A stretch of 64,000 nt of DNA. Origin: Agrococcus baldri. GTDB taxonomy: Bacteria > Actinomycetota > Actinomycetes > Actinomycetales > Microbacteriaceae. The notes under the pieces are model-generated. The model was not told the DNA's origin and ran no database searches. It saw only the letters and a list, made by a program, of their open reading frames with translations. The position numbers and the translations under genes are program-made. The DNA is taken from positions 18,769 to 82,768 of the forward strand of contig BJUU01000013.1 in the NCBI GenBank assembly GCA_007988785.1, given 5' to 3'. Every line of letters begins with the position of its first letter. The stretch's first letter is position 1. Shown piece by piece: positions 1 through 8,225 of the stretch.

Positions 1-1
1 C

Positions 2-343
2 TCGCGGTTCCCGGTGGGCGCCGCGGCGATCGTCGACGACGGCCGCGTCGTCTCGGGCGCCAACATCGAGAACGCCGCGTACGGCGTGACCCTGTGCGCC
101 GAGTGCTCGCTCGTGAGCGAGATGATCATGGGCGGCGGCGGCAGGATCGTCGCCTTTGCGTGCGTCAACGGCGCGGGCGAGCGGCTGATGCCGTGCGGCC
201 GCTGCCGGCAGCTGCTCTCGGAGCACGCGGCGCCGGGCATGCTGCTCGACACGGTCAGCGGCATCCGCACCATGCACGAGGTGCTTCCGGATGCCTTCGG
301 CCCGGCAGCGCTGGACGACTACGCACAGCAGCAGGGGGAGTGA
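2..343 (+). CDS. cdd: Cytidine deaminase, 5' end cut by the window edge
   Basis: Zinc-dependent deamination of cytidine and deoxycytidine to uridine and deoxyuridine in the cytosol. The frame is open from base 2 and begins with the family sequence SRFPVGAAAIVDDG, so the GTG at base 14 is internal and the true start lies upstream of the window. The CAEC zinc and catalytic-Glu motif and the PCGRCRQ motif carry the three cysteine ligands of the small tetrameric class. Only about 20-25 N-terminal residues seem to be missing. The stop is 3 nt before the thymidine phosphorylase start, so the two genes are an operon that feeds pyrimidine salvage. Confidence 0.95.
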   Translation, partial: SRFPVGAAAIVDDGRVVSGANIENAAYGVTLCAECSLVSEMIMGGGGRIVAFACVNGAGERLMPCGRCRQLLSEHAAPGMLLDTVSGIRTMHEVLPDAFGPAALDDYAQQQGE

Positions 344-346
344 ACC

Positions 347-1636
347 GTGGCTGAGGCCTTCGACGCCGTCGACATCATCCGCACCAAGCGCGACAGGGGC
401 GCGCTGACGACCGAGCAGATCGACTGGCTCGTCGACGCCTACACGCGCGGCTACGTCGACGACCCGCAGATGGCGGCGCTCGCGATGGCGATCCTGCTCA
501 ACGGCATGGAGCGGCGCGAGATCCACGACCTGACGATGGCGATGATCGCCTCCGGCGAGCGGATGGACTTCTCCTCGCTCGAGGCGCCGACGGTCGACAA
601 GCACTCCACCGGCGGCGTCGGCGACAAGATCACGCTGCCGCTCATGCCGCTCGTCGCGGCCTTCGGCGCCGCCGTCCCGCAGCTGAGCGGCCGCGGCCTC
701 GGCCACACCGGCGGCACGCTCGACAAGCTCGAGTCGATCCCCGGCTGGCGGGCGGAGCTGACGAACGAGGCGATGCTCGAGCAGCTGCGCACCGTCGGCG
801 GGGTCGTGTGCGCGGCAGGCGCCGGGCTCGCGCCGGCCGACAAGCGGCTCTACGCGCTGCGCGACATCACCGGCACCGTCGAGGCCATCCCGCTCATCGC
901 ATCCTCGATCATGTCGAAGAAGATCGCAGAGGGCACCGGCGCGCTCGTGCTCGACGTGAAGTTCGGCTCCGGTGCGTTCATGCAGGAGTTCGAGCGGGCG
1001 CGCGAGCTGGCGCTCACGATGGTCGAGCTCGGCCGCGACGCGGGCGTCGAGACGCGCGCGCTGCTCACCACGATGGACACCCCGCTCGGCCTCGCGATCG
1101 GCAACGCCAACGAGGTGCGGGAGTCGGTCGAGGTGCTCGCCGGCGGCGGCCCCTCCGACGTGGTGGAGCTCACCGTCGCCCTGGCGCGGGAGATGCTGGA
1201 TGCGGTGGGGCAGCCGGATGCGGATGTCGAGGCCGCGCTCGCCGACGGCCGGGCGATGGACGTGTGGCGCAGGTTCGTCACCGCCCAGGGCGGCGACCCC
1301 GACGCGCCGCTGCCGACGCCCAACGAGACGCACACGGTGGTCGCCGAGGCCGACGGCGTGCTGGCCCGCCAGGAGGCGCTGCCGTTCGGCATCGCCGCGT
1401 GGCGCCTCGGCGCCGGCCGCGCCCGGGCGAGCGACCCGGTCGTGCACGCCGCGGGCATCGACCTGCACGTCAAGCCCGGCGACGCCGTGCGCGCCGGCGA
1501 TCCGCTCTGGACGATCTCGGCCGATGACGCCAGCCGCATCCCGCGCGCGCTCGAGGCGCTCGAGGGGGCATGGGAGCTCGCGGCGCCGGGCACCGCCGTC
1601 GACGTGCCGCCCATCGTGCGGGAGCGCATCGGCTAA
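347..1636 (+). CDS. deoA: Thymidine phosphorylase
   Basis: Phosphorolysis of thymidine or deoxyuridine to the free base and 2-deoxyribose-1-phosphate. The 429-residue length is typical of the family. The phosphate-binding KHSTGGVGDK lies near residues 85-94 and the family signature SGRGLGHTGGTLDKLES near 113-129. SIMSKKIAEG and the glycine-rich FGSGAF segment follow, and a small C-terminal alpha/beta domain closes the protein. The start is GTG, 3 nt after the cdd stop, which implies translational coupling. Uridine made by the deaminase is the obvious upstream substrate, and the product needs a phosphopentomutase (see the mutase gene at 3687-5354). A close relative, broader-specificity pyrimidine-nucleoside phosphorylase, cannot be excluded. 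Confidence 0.95.
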   Translation: MAEAFDAVDIIRTKRDRGALTTEQIDWLVDAYTRGYVDDPQMAALAMAILLNGMERREIHDLTMAMIASGERMDFSSLEAPTVDKHSTGGVGDKITLPLMPLVAAFGAAVPQLSGRGLGHTGGTLDKLESIPGWRAELTNEAMLEQLRTVGGVVCAAGAGLAPADKRLYALRDITGTVEAIPLIASSIMSKKIAEGTGALVLDVKFGSGAFMQEFERARELALTMVELGRDAGVETRALLTTMDTPLGLAIGNANEVRESVEVLAGGGPSDVVELTVALAREMLDAVGQPDADVEAALADGRAMDVWRRFVTAQGGDPDAPLPTPNETHTVVAEADGVLARQEALPFGIAAWRLGAGRARASDPVVHAAGIDLHVKPGDAVRAGDPLWTISADDASRIPRALEALEGAWELAAPGTAVDVPPIVRERIG

Positions 1637-1727
1637 CGCCGCCGCGCGCAGCCGGCGCCCAGTGCGCGTTCAGGTTCGCGGTCGCTCGCGATGGTTGCCT
1701 GGCTGCCATCCCACCGAAGGAGCCGTC

Positions 1728-2054
1728 ATGACCGAGCAGACCCCGAACCCCTCCTCCACCTCCGCCGCGCAGCAGTGGCACGGCGGCTCCGCGCCCGCCG
1801 ACACCAAGGCGCTCAGCATCACGAGCCTCGTGCTCGGCCTCGCATCCGTCTTCCTCGGCCTGACGTTCCTCGTGCCGATCGCCGGCATCGTCACCGGCGC
1901 GATGGCGCGCAAGCGCGAGCCCGCCGGCCGCACGATCGCCCTCTGGGGCATCTGGCTCTCGATCGTGATGCTGGTGCTCGGGATCCTGCTCTGGATCCTC
2001 GTCGGCGGCTTCATCCTCGCCTCGCTGGGCCTCGCTGCGGCCTCCGGCTCCTGA
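1728..2054 (+). CDS. Small DUF4190-type membrane protein
   Basis: A 108-residue protein. About 30 polar Ser/Thr/Gln-rich residues are followed by two hydrophobic segments (about residues 28-52 and 65-100) joined by a short basic loop, ARKREPAG. The ALSITSLVLGLAS start of the first segment and the second ALWGIWLSIV segment match the DUF4190 pattern of small actinobacterial membrane proteins. The ATG has a GAAGGA ribosome site 6 nt upstream, and no -10 element is obvious. Function is unknown. The gene lies between two salvage genes, but nothing in the protein links it to nucleosides. Confidence 0.75.
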   Translation: MTEQTPNPSSTSAAQQWHGGSAPADTKALSITSLVLGLASVFLGLTFLVPIAGIVTGAMARKREPAGRTIALWGIWLSIVMLVLGILLWILVGGFILASLGLAAASGS

Positions 2055-2130
2055 TCGGCCCGGCCGTGCCGTGTCGGCCGCCGCGGGCAGATACGATCGA
2101 AGCCCCAGGCACCCGGACGACGGAGGCGGA

Positions 2131-3237
2131 ATGAGCCGGTACGAGGTCGACGGCGTCGACATCCAGACGCTGCCCAAGGTCAGCCTCCACGACCACCTCG
2201 ATGGCGGGCTGCGGCCGCAGACCATCCTCGAGCTCGGCGACGAGATCGGCCTCGAGCTGCCCGCGAGCGACGCGGCGTCGCTCGGCGCGTGGTTCGCGGC
2301 GCAGTCGAACTCCGGCTCGCTGCCCGAGTACCTGAAGACGTTCGACATCACGACCGCCGTGATGCAGACCGAGCACGGCCTGCACCGGGTGGCGAAGGAG
2401 TTCGTGCTCGACCTCGCCGAGGACGGCGTGATCTACGGCGAGATCCGCTGGGCGCCCGAGCAGCACCTGCAGCGCGGGCTCACGCTCGACGCGGCCGTGG
2501 AGGCCGTGCAGGCTGGCGTCGAGGAGGCGATCGGCCTGGTCGCGAGCCACGGCGGGCGCATCCGCATCGGGCAGCTCGTCAGCGCCATGCGGCACCTCGA
2601 CCGCGCCGACGAGATCGCGCAGCTCGCGCTGCGCCACCGCGACAGGGGCGCCGTCGGCTTCGACATCGCCGGCCCCGAGGACGGCTTCCCCGCCTCGCGC
2701 CTGCAGAGCGCGTTCGACACGCTCGCCAAGGCGCACTTCCCGGCCACCGTGCACGCCGGCGAGGGCGCCGGCATCGACTCCATCGCCGACGCCCTCTACA
2801 GCGCCCGCGCGCTGCGACTCGGCCACGGCACCCGCATCGCCGAGGACATCGTCGTCGAGGAGGAGACCGACGAGGCCATCGTCGTGCGCCTCGGCCAGCT
2901 CGCCGAATGGGTCAAGGATCGGCAGATCACCCTCGAGGTGAGCCCCTCCTCCAACCTGCAGACCGGCACGATCGCCCAGTGGGGCACGGCGCTCACCGAC
3001 CACCCCGTCGACCTGCTGCACCAGCTGGGCTTCTGCGTCACCGTCAACCCCGACAACCGGCTGCAGTCGGGCACCACGCTCACGCGCGAGCTCGGGCTGC
3101 TCGTCGAGGCCTTCGAGTGGGATCTCGACGACCTCGAGCAGGTGACGCAGAACGCCGCGGCGGGCGCCTTCTGCTCGTTCGACGAGTACGAGGAGCTCGC
3201 CGACGAGATCGCCGACGGGTTCGACGACCTCCGATGA
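2131..3237 (+). CDS. add: Adenosine deaminase
   Basis: Hydrolytic deamination of adenosine or deoxyadenosine to inosine or deoxyinosine; a zinc TIM-barrel enzyme. Visible motifs are HDHLDGG (residues ~19-25, first zinc ligands), HAGEGAG (~207, zinc His and catalytic Glu), LGHGTRI (~230), EVSPSSN (~268) and VNPDNRLQSGT (~303, catalytic Asp). An in-frame start exists 60 nt upstream, but the ATG at 2131 has a strong GGAGG site and places the family sequence normally, giving 368 residues. The inosine product is the substrate of the purine nucleoside phosphorylase encoded at 5351-6181. The stop overlaps the next start (ATGA). Confidence 0.95.
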   Translation: MSRYEVDGVDIQTLPKVSLHDHLDGGLRPQTILELGDEIGLELPASDAASLGAWFAAQSNSGSLPEYLKTFDITTAVMQTEHGLHRVAKEFVLDLAEDGVIYGEIRWAPEQHLQRGLTLDAAVEAVQAGVEEAIGLVASHGGRIRIGQLVSAMRHLDRADEIAQLALRHRDRGAVGFDIAGPEDGFPASRLQSAFDTLAKAHFPATVHAGEGAGIDSIADALYSARALRLGHGTRIAEDIVVEEETDEAIVVRLGQLAEWVKDRQITLEVSPSSNLQTGTIAQWGTALTDHPVDLLHQLGFCVTVNPDNRLQSGTTLTRELGLLVEAFEWDLDDLEQVTQNAAAGAFCSFDEYEELADEIADGFDDLR

Positions 3238-3671
3238 CGCTGCCGCTCGACCGGGCCACCTTCGCGCTCGGGGTGCACGCCGCCGACTGGCGCGCCGCCG
3301 TGCGCGCGGCGGGCGTCGACCTGGTGACCGCCGGCGCGGTCGGCCGCGCCTACGTCGACGAGCTCGTGCAGCAGATCGAGCAGGCCGGCCCCTACTGCGT
3401 CGTCGCGCCCGGCGTCGCCGTGCCGCACGCGAAGGCGAGCGGCGTGGTGCGCCGCGACGCGCTCGCGATCGTGGTGCTCGACGAGCCGGTCGCGTTCGGG
3501 CACGCGCACCACGACCCGGTGCGCGTCGTGATCGGGCTCGCCGCGACGAGCCCGCGCGGCCACCTGCGCATGCTCGCCGAGCTCGCCAACGCCCTCGACG
3601 CATCCGGCGTCGCCGACCGGCTCGCCGCGGCGCGCACGCGCGACGAGGCCGTCGAGGCGCTGCGCGTCTGA
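3234..3671 (+). CDS. Orphan PTS EIIA domain protein (fructose/mannitol/ascorbate type)
   Basis: A single 145-residue EIIA domain of the fructose/mannitol/ascorbate superfamily. The phosphorylatable histidine sits in VAPGVAVPHAK (His about residue 64), with the usual upstream YCVVAPG strand and downstream ALAIVVLDEPV. The start overlaps the adenosine deaminase stop by 4 nt, so the two are translationally coupled. No EIIB, EIIC, HPr or EI gene is in the window. It may serve a distant permease or act as a regulatory phosphocarrier. Coupling to a deaminase gene hints at a link between sugar status and purine salvage, which is inference only. Confidence 0.85.
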   Translation: MTLPLDRATFALGVHAADWRAAVRAAGVDLVTAGAVGRAYVDELVQQIEQAGPYCVVAPGVAVPHAKASGVVRRDALAIVVLDEPVAFGHAHHDPVRVVIGLAATSPRGHLRMLAELANALDASGVADRLAAARTRDEAVEALRV

Positions 3672-3686
3672 GTCGTCGGGCGGCGC

Positions 3687-5354
3687 TCACGCCTCCAGCA
3701 GGGGTGCGACCGCCTCGGCGATCGCCGCGACCCGCGCACGGGCGGCGCGGATGCGCGCGGCCGGCGGGCCGTCGGTCGACGTCGCGTCGATGTAGACCTT
3801 CACCTTCGGCTCGGTGCCGCTCGGGCGCACCATCACGCGCGAGCCGTCGTCGAGGGTGAAGCGCAGGATGTCGCCGATCGCGCCGTGCTCGGGCAGCGCG
3901 AGGTCGTCGGCGGCGAGCACGGCGGCCCCCGCCAGCTCGCTCGGCGGCTGGGCGCGCAGCGCGGCCATCGTCGCCGGTATGCGCGCGAGCTCGGTGACGC
4001 GCACGCTCACCTGGCCCGACTCGAAGGCGCCGAACTCGCCGGCGAGCGCGAGCAGCTCCTCCGAGAGCGAGGAGCCGCGCTCGTGCAGCTCGCTCGCGAG
4101 CGTCAGCAGCCGCACGAGCGCCGAGATGCCGTCCTTGTCGCGCACCGTGCCGGGGTTCACGAGGTAGCCGAGCGCCTCCTCGTAGCCGTACACGAGGCCC
4201 GGCACGCGCGAGACCCACTTGAAGCCGGTGAGCGTCTGCACGAACTCGAGCCCGTGCGCCTCGGCGATGACGCCCAGGCCGGGGGAGGAGACGATGGATG
4301 CGGCGAGCACGCCGTGCCCGCGGGCAGAGCGGGCGGCGTCCCAGCCCAGCAGCAGGCCCACCTCGTTGCCGGTGAGCATGCGCCAGCCGGACGGCGCGGT
4401 CGCGTCGGGCACCGCGACGGCGAGCCGGTCGGCGTCGGGATCGTTGGCGACGATCAGCTCTGCGCCCTCGGCGGTCGCGAGCGCCATCGCCAGGTCGAGC
4501 GCGCCCGGCTCCTCCGGGTTCGGGAAGTCGACGGTCGGGAAGGCGCCGTCGGGCCGCGCCTGCTCGGGCACGGGGATGAGCGCCGGGAAGCCCGCCTCGG
4601 CGAGCACCGCCTCGACGGTCTCGAGGCCCACGCCGTGCAGCGGCGTGTAGACGGCCCTGGGGCCCGTGGCGCCCTGCATGCCCTGATCGGCCTGCCCGAT
4701 GGCGGCGGTCGCCTCGACGTAGGCCCGCCAGACGCCCTCGCCGGCCGTCTCGGGTTCGCCGCGCGGGTACTCGGCGACGGGGGTCGCCGCGGCCTGCTCG
4801 ATCAGCGCGGCGATCTCGCCGTCCACCGGCGGCACGATCTGGCTGCCCTCGTCGTCGCCGCCCAGGTAGACCTTGTAGCCGTTGTCGGCCGGCGGGTTGT
4901 GGCTCGCCGTCACCATGACGCCGGCGCTCGTGCCGAGGTGGCGCACCGCGAAGGCGGTCACCGGCGTCGGCAGCAGCCGCGGCAGCAGGATCGCCCGCAC
5001 CCCGCGGCCGGCGAACACCGCCGCCGCATCGCGCGCGAACTGCTCCGAGCCGCGCCGGCCGTCCCAGCCGATCACGACCGAGGGATGCGGCTCGCGGCCG
5101 AGCAGGAAATCGGCGAGCCCGGCGGATGCCTGCTGCACGACCACGCGGTTCATGCGGTTGGGGCCCGGCCCGATGCGGCCGCGCAGCCCGGCCGTGCCGA
5201 ACTGCAGGCGCCCGCTGAACGCATCCGTCACCGATGTCAGGGCGGCGGCGTCGCCGCCCTCGGCGGCTGCGATGCTCGCCTCGAGCTCGGCCCGGGTCTC
5301 GGCGTCGGGGTCGGCGGCGGCCCAGGCGCGCGCCGCGTCGAGCACGTCGCTCAT
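3687..5354 (-). CDS. Phosphosugar mutase (phosphoglucomutase/phosphomannomutase family; possible phosphopentomutase)
   Basis: A 555-residue alpha-D-phosphohexomutase. It shows GTAGLRG near residues 53-59, the phosphoserine loop TASHNPP (Ser about 151), the metal loop DPDADR (305-310), GYEEALGY in the sugar-binding loop and the C-terminal phosphate site SGTEPKVKVY. The length and insert pattern fit the phosphoglucomutase/phosphopentomutase-like subfamily rather than short PMM. Its start overlaps the stop of the purine nucleoside phosphorylase gene by 4 nt. Together with the nearby thymidine phosphorylase, this context makes conversion of (deoxy)ribose-1-phosphate to the 5-phosphate a serious alternative to hexose phosphate isomerisation. 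Sequence alone does not decide. Confidence 0.88.
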   Translation of the reverse strand: MSDVLDAARAWAAADPDAETRAELEASIAAAEGGDAAALTSVTDAFSGRLQFGTAGLRGRIGPGPNRMNRVVVQQASAGLADFLLGREPHPSVVIGWDGRRGSEQFARDAAAVFAGRGVRAILLPRLLPTPVTAFAVRHLGTSAGVMVTASHNPPADNGYKVYLGGDDEGSQIVPPVDGEIAALIEQAAATPVAEYPRGEPETAGEGVWRAYVEATAAIGQADQGMQGATGPRAVYTPLHGVGLETVEAVLAEAGFPALIPVPEQARPDGAFPTVDFPNPEEPGALDLAMALATAEGAELIVANDPDADRLAVAVPDATAPSGWRMLTGNEVGLLLGWDAARSARGHGVLAASIVSSPGLGVIAEAHGLEFVQTLTGFKWVSRVPGLVYGYEEALGYLVNPGTVRDKDGISALVRLLTLASELHERGSSLSEELLALAGEFGAFESGQVSVRVTELARIPATMAALRAQPPSELAGAAVLAADDLALPEHGAIGDILRFTLDDGSRVMVRPSGTEPKVKVYIDATSTDGPPAARIRAARARVAAIAEAVAPLLEA

Positions 5355-6181
5355 GCCTCGTTGCCGATCGCCGCGACGACGTCGGCCAGCAGCCGGCCGA
5401 GGCGCCCCTCGGCCTCGCGGCCCGCGTCGATGACCTCCTGGTGCGAGAGCGGCGTCGTCTGGATGCCTGCCGCGAGGTTGGTGATGAGGCTCAGCCCCAG
5501 CACCTCCATGCCGGCCTCGCGGGCGGCGATCGCCTCGAGCGCCGTCGACATGCCGCAGATGTGGCCGCCGATGGCCTTCGCCATCTGCACCTCGGCGGGC
5601 GTCTCGTAGTGGGGACCGCGGAACTGCACGTACACGCCCTCGTCGAGCGAGGCATCCACCGTCCTGGCCACGTCGCGCAGCCGCGGCGAGTAGAGGTCGG
5701 TGAGGTCGACGAAGGTGGCGCCCTCGAGCGGCGAGTCGGCCGTGAGGTTGAGGTGGTCGCTGATGAGCACCGGCTGGCCGGGCTTCCAGTGCGGCTTGAT
5801 GCCGCCGGCGCCGTTCGTGAGCACCATGATGGATGCGCCTGCCGCGGCCGCGGTGCGCACCGAGTGCACCACGCGGCGCACGCCGTGCCCCTCGTAGTAG
5901 TGGGTGCGGGCGCCGATGACGAGCGCGCGGCGGCCGTCATCGGTGAGCACCGAGCGGATCGTGCCGACGTGGCCCTCCAGCGCCGGCTTCGAGAAGCCCG
6001 TCACCTCGGTGGCGGGGATGGTGTGGGTGGTCTCGCCGATCAGGTCGGCGGCCCTGGCCCAGCCGGAGCCCAGGGTGAGGGCGATGTCGTGCTGGTCGAC
6101 GCCGGTGATGCGGCGGATGTCGTCGGCGGCCTGCTGGGCCACCTCGCGCGGGTCTGCTGGCGGGTCGAGCGGGTGCGTCAT
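5351..6181 (-). CDS. punA: Purine nucleoside phosphorylase (trimeric class)
   Basis: Phosphorolysis of inosine or guanosine and their deoxy forms to base plus pentose-1-phosphate. The 276-residue protein has LGSGW (phosphate site, ~37-41), the THYYEGHG loop (~93-100), LTNGAGGI (~121-128), FRGPHYETPAE (base-site Glu ~193), CGMSTALEAIAA (~209-220) and LITNLAAGI with purine-binding Asn ~235. All of these belong to the trimeric PNP-I class. A longer open frame runs upstream, but the ATG at 6181 begins the conserved region and has a TAGAGT -10 element 7 nt before it, consistent with a leaderless transcript. It is the first gene of an operon with the phosphosugar mutase. Confidence 0.95.
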   Translation of the reverse strand: MTHPLDPPADPREVAQQAADDIRRITGVDQHDIALTLGSGWARAADLIGETTHTIPATEVTGFSKPALEGHVGTIRSVLTDDGRRALVIGARTHYYEGHGVRRVVHSVRTAAAAGASIMVLTNGAGGIKPHWKPGQPVLISDHLNLTADSPLEGATFVDLTDLYSPRLRDVARTVDASLDEGVYVQFRGPHYETPAEVQMAKAIGGHICGMSTALEAIAAREAGMEVLGLSLITNLAAGIQTTPLSHQEVIDAGREAEGRLGRLLADVVAAIGNEA

Positions 6182-6188
6182 GGCGCCC

Positions 6189-6207
6189 ACTCTAGGGCGC
6201 ATAGGCT
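6189..6207. promoter_or_regulatory. Divergent leaderless -10 elements for punA and the YaeQ gene
   Basis: Only 33 bp separate the two divergent start codons. TAGAGT (minus strand, 6194-6189) lies 7 nt from the punA ATG, and TAGGCT (plus strand, 6202-6207) lies 7 nt from the YaeQ ATG. Neither gene has a Shine-Dalgarno here. This spacing places transcription starts at the start codons, so both messages should be leaderless. The two polymerase sites overlap, which predicts mutual interference. Confidence 0.55.
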
Positions 6208-6214
6208 CGATCCC

Positions 6215-6754
6215 ATGGCCATCGGCGCGACGATCCACACCTTCGAGGTGCAGCTGTCGGACGTCGATCGCGGCGTCTACGAGCAGCTCACGCTCAAGGT
6301 GGCGCAGCACGCCTCCGAGACGCTGCAGTTCATGGTCGTGCGGGTGCTGGCGCTGTGCCTCGAGCACGAGGAGGGCATCGCCTTCGGCGACGGGGTCTCC
6401 GGCGGCGACGAGCCCGCGGTGCTCGTGCGCGACCTCACCGGCGCGCTGCTCGCGTGGATCGAGGTGGGCGCGCCGGAGGCCGAGCGCGTGCACCGCGGCA
6501 GCATGGCCGCCGAGCGCACGGCCGTCTACACGCACCGCGACCCCGAGCGCGTCGCCGGTCGCTGGGCGGGCAAGCGCATCCACCGGGCCGAGGACGTGCG
6601 GCTGGTGTCATTCGATGCGGGCTTCGTCGACGACGTGGCGGATGCTGTGGCGCGGCGCACGAGCATGTCGGTGTCGGTGATGGAGGGCCAGCTCTACCTC
6701 GAGGTGAACGGCACCGCGCTCAGCTCGGCGATCCACGAGCGCTGCGCGGCCTGA
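6215..6754 (+). CDS. YaeQ family protein
   Basis: A 179-residue protein that matches the YaeQ family over its full length: MAIGATIHTFEVQLSDVDRG at the start, VVRVLALCLEHEEGIAFGDG, and DLTGALLAWIEVGAPEAERVH. The family has a restriction-endonuclease-like alpha/beta core, but no cellular role is firmly assigned, so none is claimed here. The start at 6215 gives the conserved N-terminus and is preceded by a leaderless-type -10. The gene ends 12 nt before the next start on the same strand, so it may be cotranscribed with the quinone reductase gene. Confidence 0.88.
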   Translation: MAIGATIHTFEVQLSDVDRGVYEQLTLKVAQHASETLQFMVVRVLALCLEHEEGIAFGDGVSGGDEPAVLVRDLTGALLAWIEVGAPEAERVHRGSMAAERTAVYTHRDPERVAGRWAGKRIHRAEDVRLVSFDAGFVDDVADAVARRTSMSVSVMEGQLYLEVNGTALSSAIHERCAA

Positions 6755-6766
6755 GATGATGGGCGC

Positions 6767-8200
6767 GTGAGTGCATTCGAGCGCAAGCAGCGCGTGGTGA
6801 TCATCGGCGGCGGACCGGGCGGCTACGAGGCCGCCCTGGCGGGAGCGCAGCTCGGTGCGGTCGTGACCCTCGTCGAGCGGACGGGCGTCGGCGGCAGCGC
6901 CATCCTGACGGACGTGGTGCCCTCCAAGTCGCTCATCGCCACCGCCGAGTCGGCCGCCGCCATCCGCGATGCCCATCAGCTGGGCGTGCAGTTCTCGGTG
7001 CGCGGGGAGTCGGGCCGCCCGCAGAAGCCCGAGGTGGCCGTCAACCTGCGCGCGGTCAACCGGCGGCTGCTCTCGCTCGCCGCGAAGCAGTCGCTCGACA
7101 TGAAGGCCGACCTCGAGAGAGCCGGCGTCACCATCGTGCAGGGGGAGGGCCGTCTCGACGGGGCGGGCCGGGTGGTCGTCTCCACCGGCAAGCAGGGCGC
7201 CGACTTCGACGAGTTCGAGGCCGACACGATCGTGGTCTCGGTGGGCGCGACGCCGCGCCAGCTGCCCGAGGCCGCGCCGGACGGCGAGCGCATCCTCACC
7301 TGGACCCAGCTCTACGGCCTCGAGGAGGTGCCCGAGCACCTGATCGTCGTCGGCTCGGGCGTCACCGGCGCCGAGTTCGCGAGCGCCTACAGCCACATCG
7401 GCGCCGAGGTCTCGCTCGTCTCCAGCCGCGAGCGGGTGCTGCCCGGCGAGGACGCCGACGCCGCCACCGTGATCGAGGACGTCTTCCGGCGCCAGGGCAT
7501 GCACGTGCTGTCGAAGTCGCGGGCCGCGAAGGTCGAGCGCACCGATGCCGGCGTGATCGTCACGCTCACCGACGGGCGCACCGTGGAGGGCTCGCACTGC
7601 CTGATGGCGGTCGGCTCGGTGCCCAACACGGCGGGCATCGGCCTCGAGGAGGCCGGGCTCGAGATGGCCGAGTCGGGCCACATCCTGGTCAACCGCGTCG
7701 CCCGCACCAACCTGCCGAACGTCTACGCGGTCGGCGACTGCGCCGACGCCATGCCGCTCGCATCCGTCGCCTCCATGCAGGGCCGCACCGCGATGTTCCA
7801 CGCGCTCGGCGACGCCGTGCACCCGATCTCGATGCGCACGGTCGCCTCGAACATCTTCACGCAGCCGGAGATCGCCACGGTCGGCTGGACGCAGAAGCAG
7901 ATCGAGGAGGGCGTCGCGCAGGGCGAGATCTACCAGATCGACCTCTCGACCAACGCGCGCGCGAAGATGATGGGCATCGAGGACGGCTTCGTGAAGCTGT
8001 TCGCGCGCACCGGATCGGGCACGGTGATCGGCGGCGTGATCGTCGCGCCCAAGGCCTCGGAGCTGATCTTCCCCGTCACGATGGCGATGGAGCATCGGCT
8101 CACCGTCGACCAGCTGGCGCGCGTCTTCCCCGTCTTCCCATCGCTCACGTCGTCGATCTCCGACGCCGCCCGCGCGATGCACCGGGTCGACGCGGGCTGA
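6767..8200 (+). CDS. lpdA: LpdA-type NAD(P)H-quinone dehydrogenase (disulfide-less flavoprotein)
   Basis: A 477-residue two-dinucleotide-binding flavoprotein of the dihydrolipoamide dehydrogenase fold. FAD binding is shown by IIGGGPGGYEA (~12-22), NAD(P) binding by VVGSGVTGAEFAS and FAD by NVYAVGDCADA. The redox CxxxxC pair of true lipoamide dehydrogenase is absent: the equivalent stretch reads GVGGSAILTDVVPSK (~40-54). The C-terminal HxHPTxxE motif is also replaced, by FPVFPSLTSS. This is the pattern of mycobacterial LpdA (Rv3303c), an NAD(P)H-dependent quinone reductase. It therefore should not be annotated as an E3 subunit. GTG start. Confidence 0.9.
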   Translation: MSAFERKQRVVIIGGGPGGYEAALAGAQLGAVVTLVERTGVGGSAILTDVVPSKSLIATAESAAAIRDAHQLGVQFSVRGESGRPQKPEVAVNLRAVNRRLLSLAAKQSLDMKADLERAGVTIVQGEGRLDGAGRVVVSTGKQGADFDEFEADTIVVSVGATPRQLPEAAPDGERILTWTQLYGLEEVPEHLIVVGSGVTGAEFASAYSHIGAEVSLVSSRERVLPGEDADAATVIEDVFRRQGMHVLSKSRAAKVERTDAGVIVTLTDGRTVEGSHCLMAVGSVPNTAGIGLEEAGLEMAESGHILVNRVARTNLPNVYAVGDCADAMPLASVASMQGRTAMFHALGDAVHPISMRTVASNIFTQPEIATVGWTQKQIEEGVAQGEIYQIDLSTNARAKMMGIEDGFVKLFARTGSGTVIGGVIVAPKASELIFPVTMAMEHRLTVDQLARVFPVFPSLTSSISDAARAMHRVDAG

Positions 8201-8205
8201 GCCTC

Positions 8206-8218
8206 CCGGCTGAGCCGG
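8206..8218. terminator. Short hairpin between convergent genes
   Basis: CCGGC-TGA-GCCGG forms a 5-bp GC stem with a 3-nt loop in the 25-bp gap between the converging lpdA and carboxylase genes. There is no U-tract. Its position suggests a weak bidirectional terminator, but the stem is short enough to be chance in DNA of this GC content. Confidence 0.3.
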
Positions 8219-8225
8219 CGTACGC

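Noticed and set aside
14..343. GTG at base 14 as the start of the cytidine deaminase
   Set aside because: The upstream codons 2-13 encode SRFP, part of the conserved family sequence, so the gene begins outside the window.
6767..8200. Dihydrolipoamide dehydrogenase (E3) of a 2-oxoacid dehydrogenase
   Set aside because: Both the redox cysteines and the C-terminal His-Glu motif are missing; fits the LpdA quinone reductase class.
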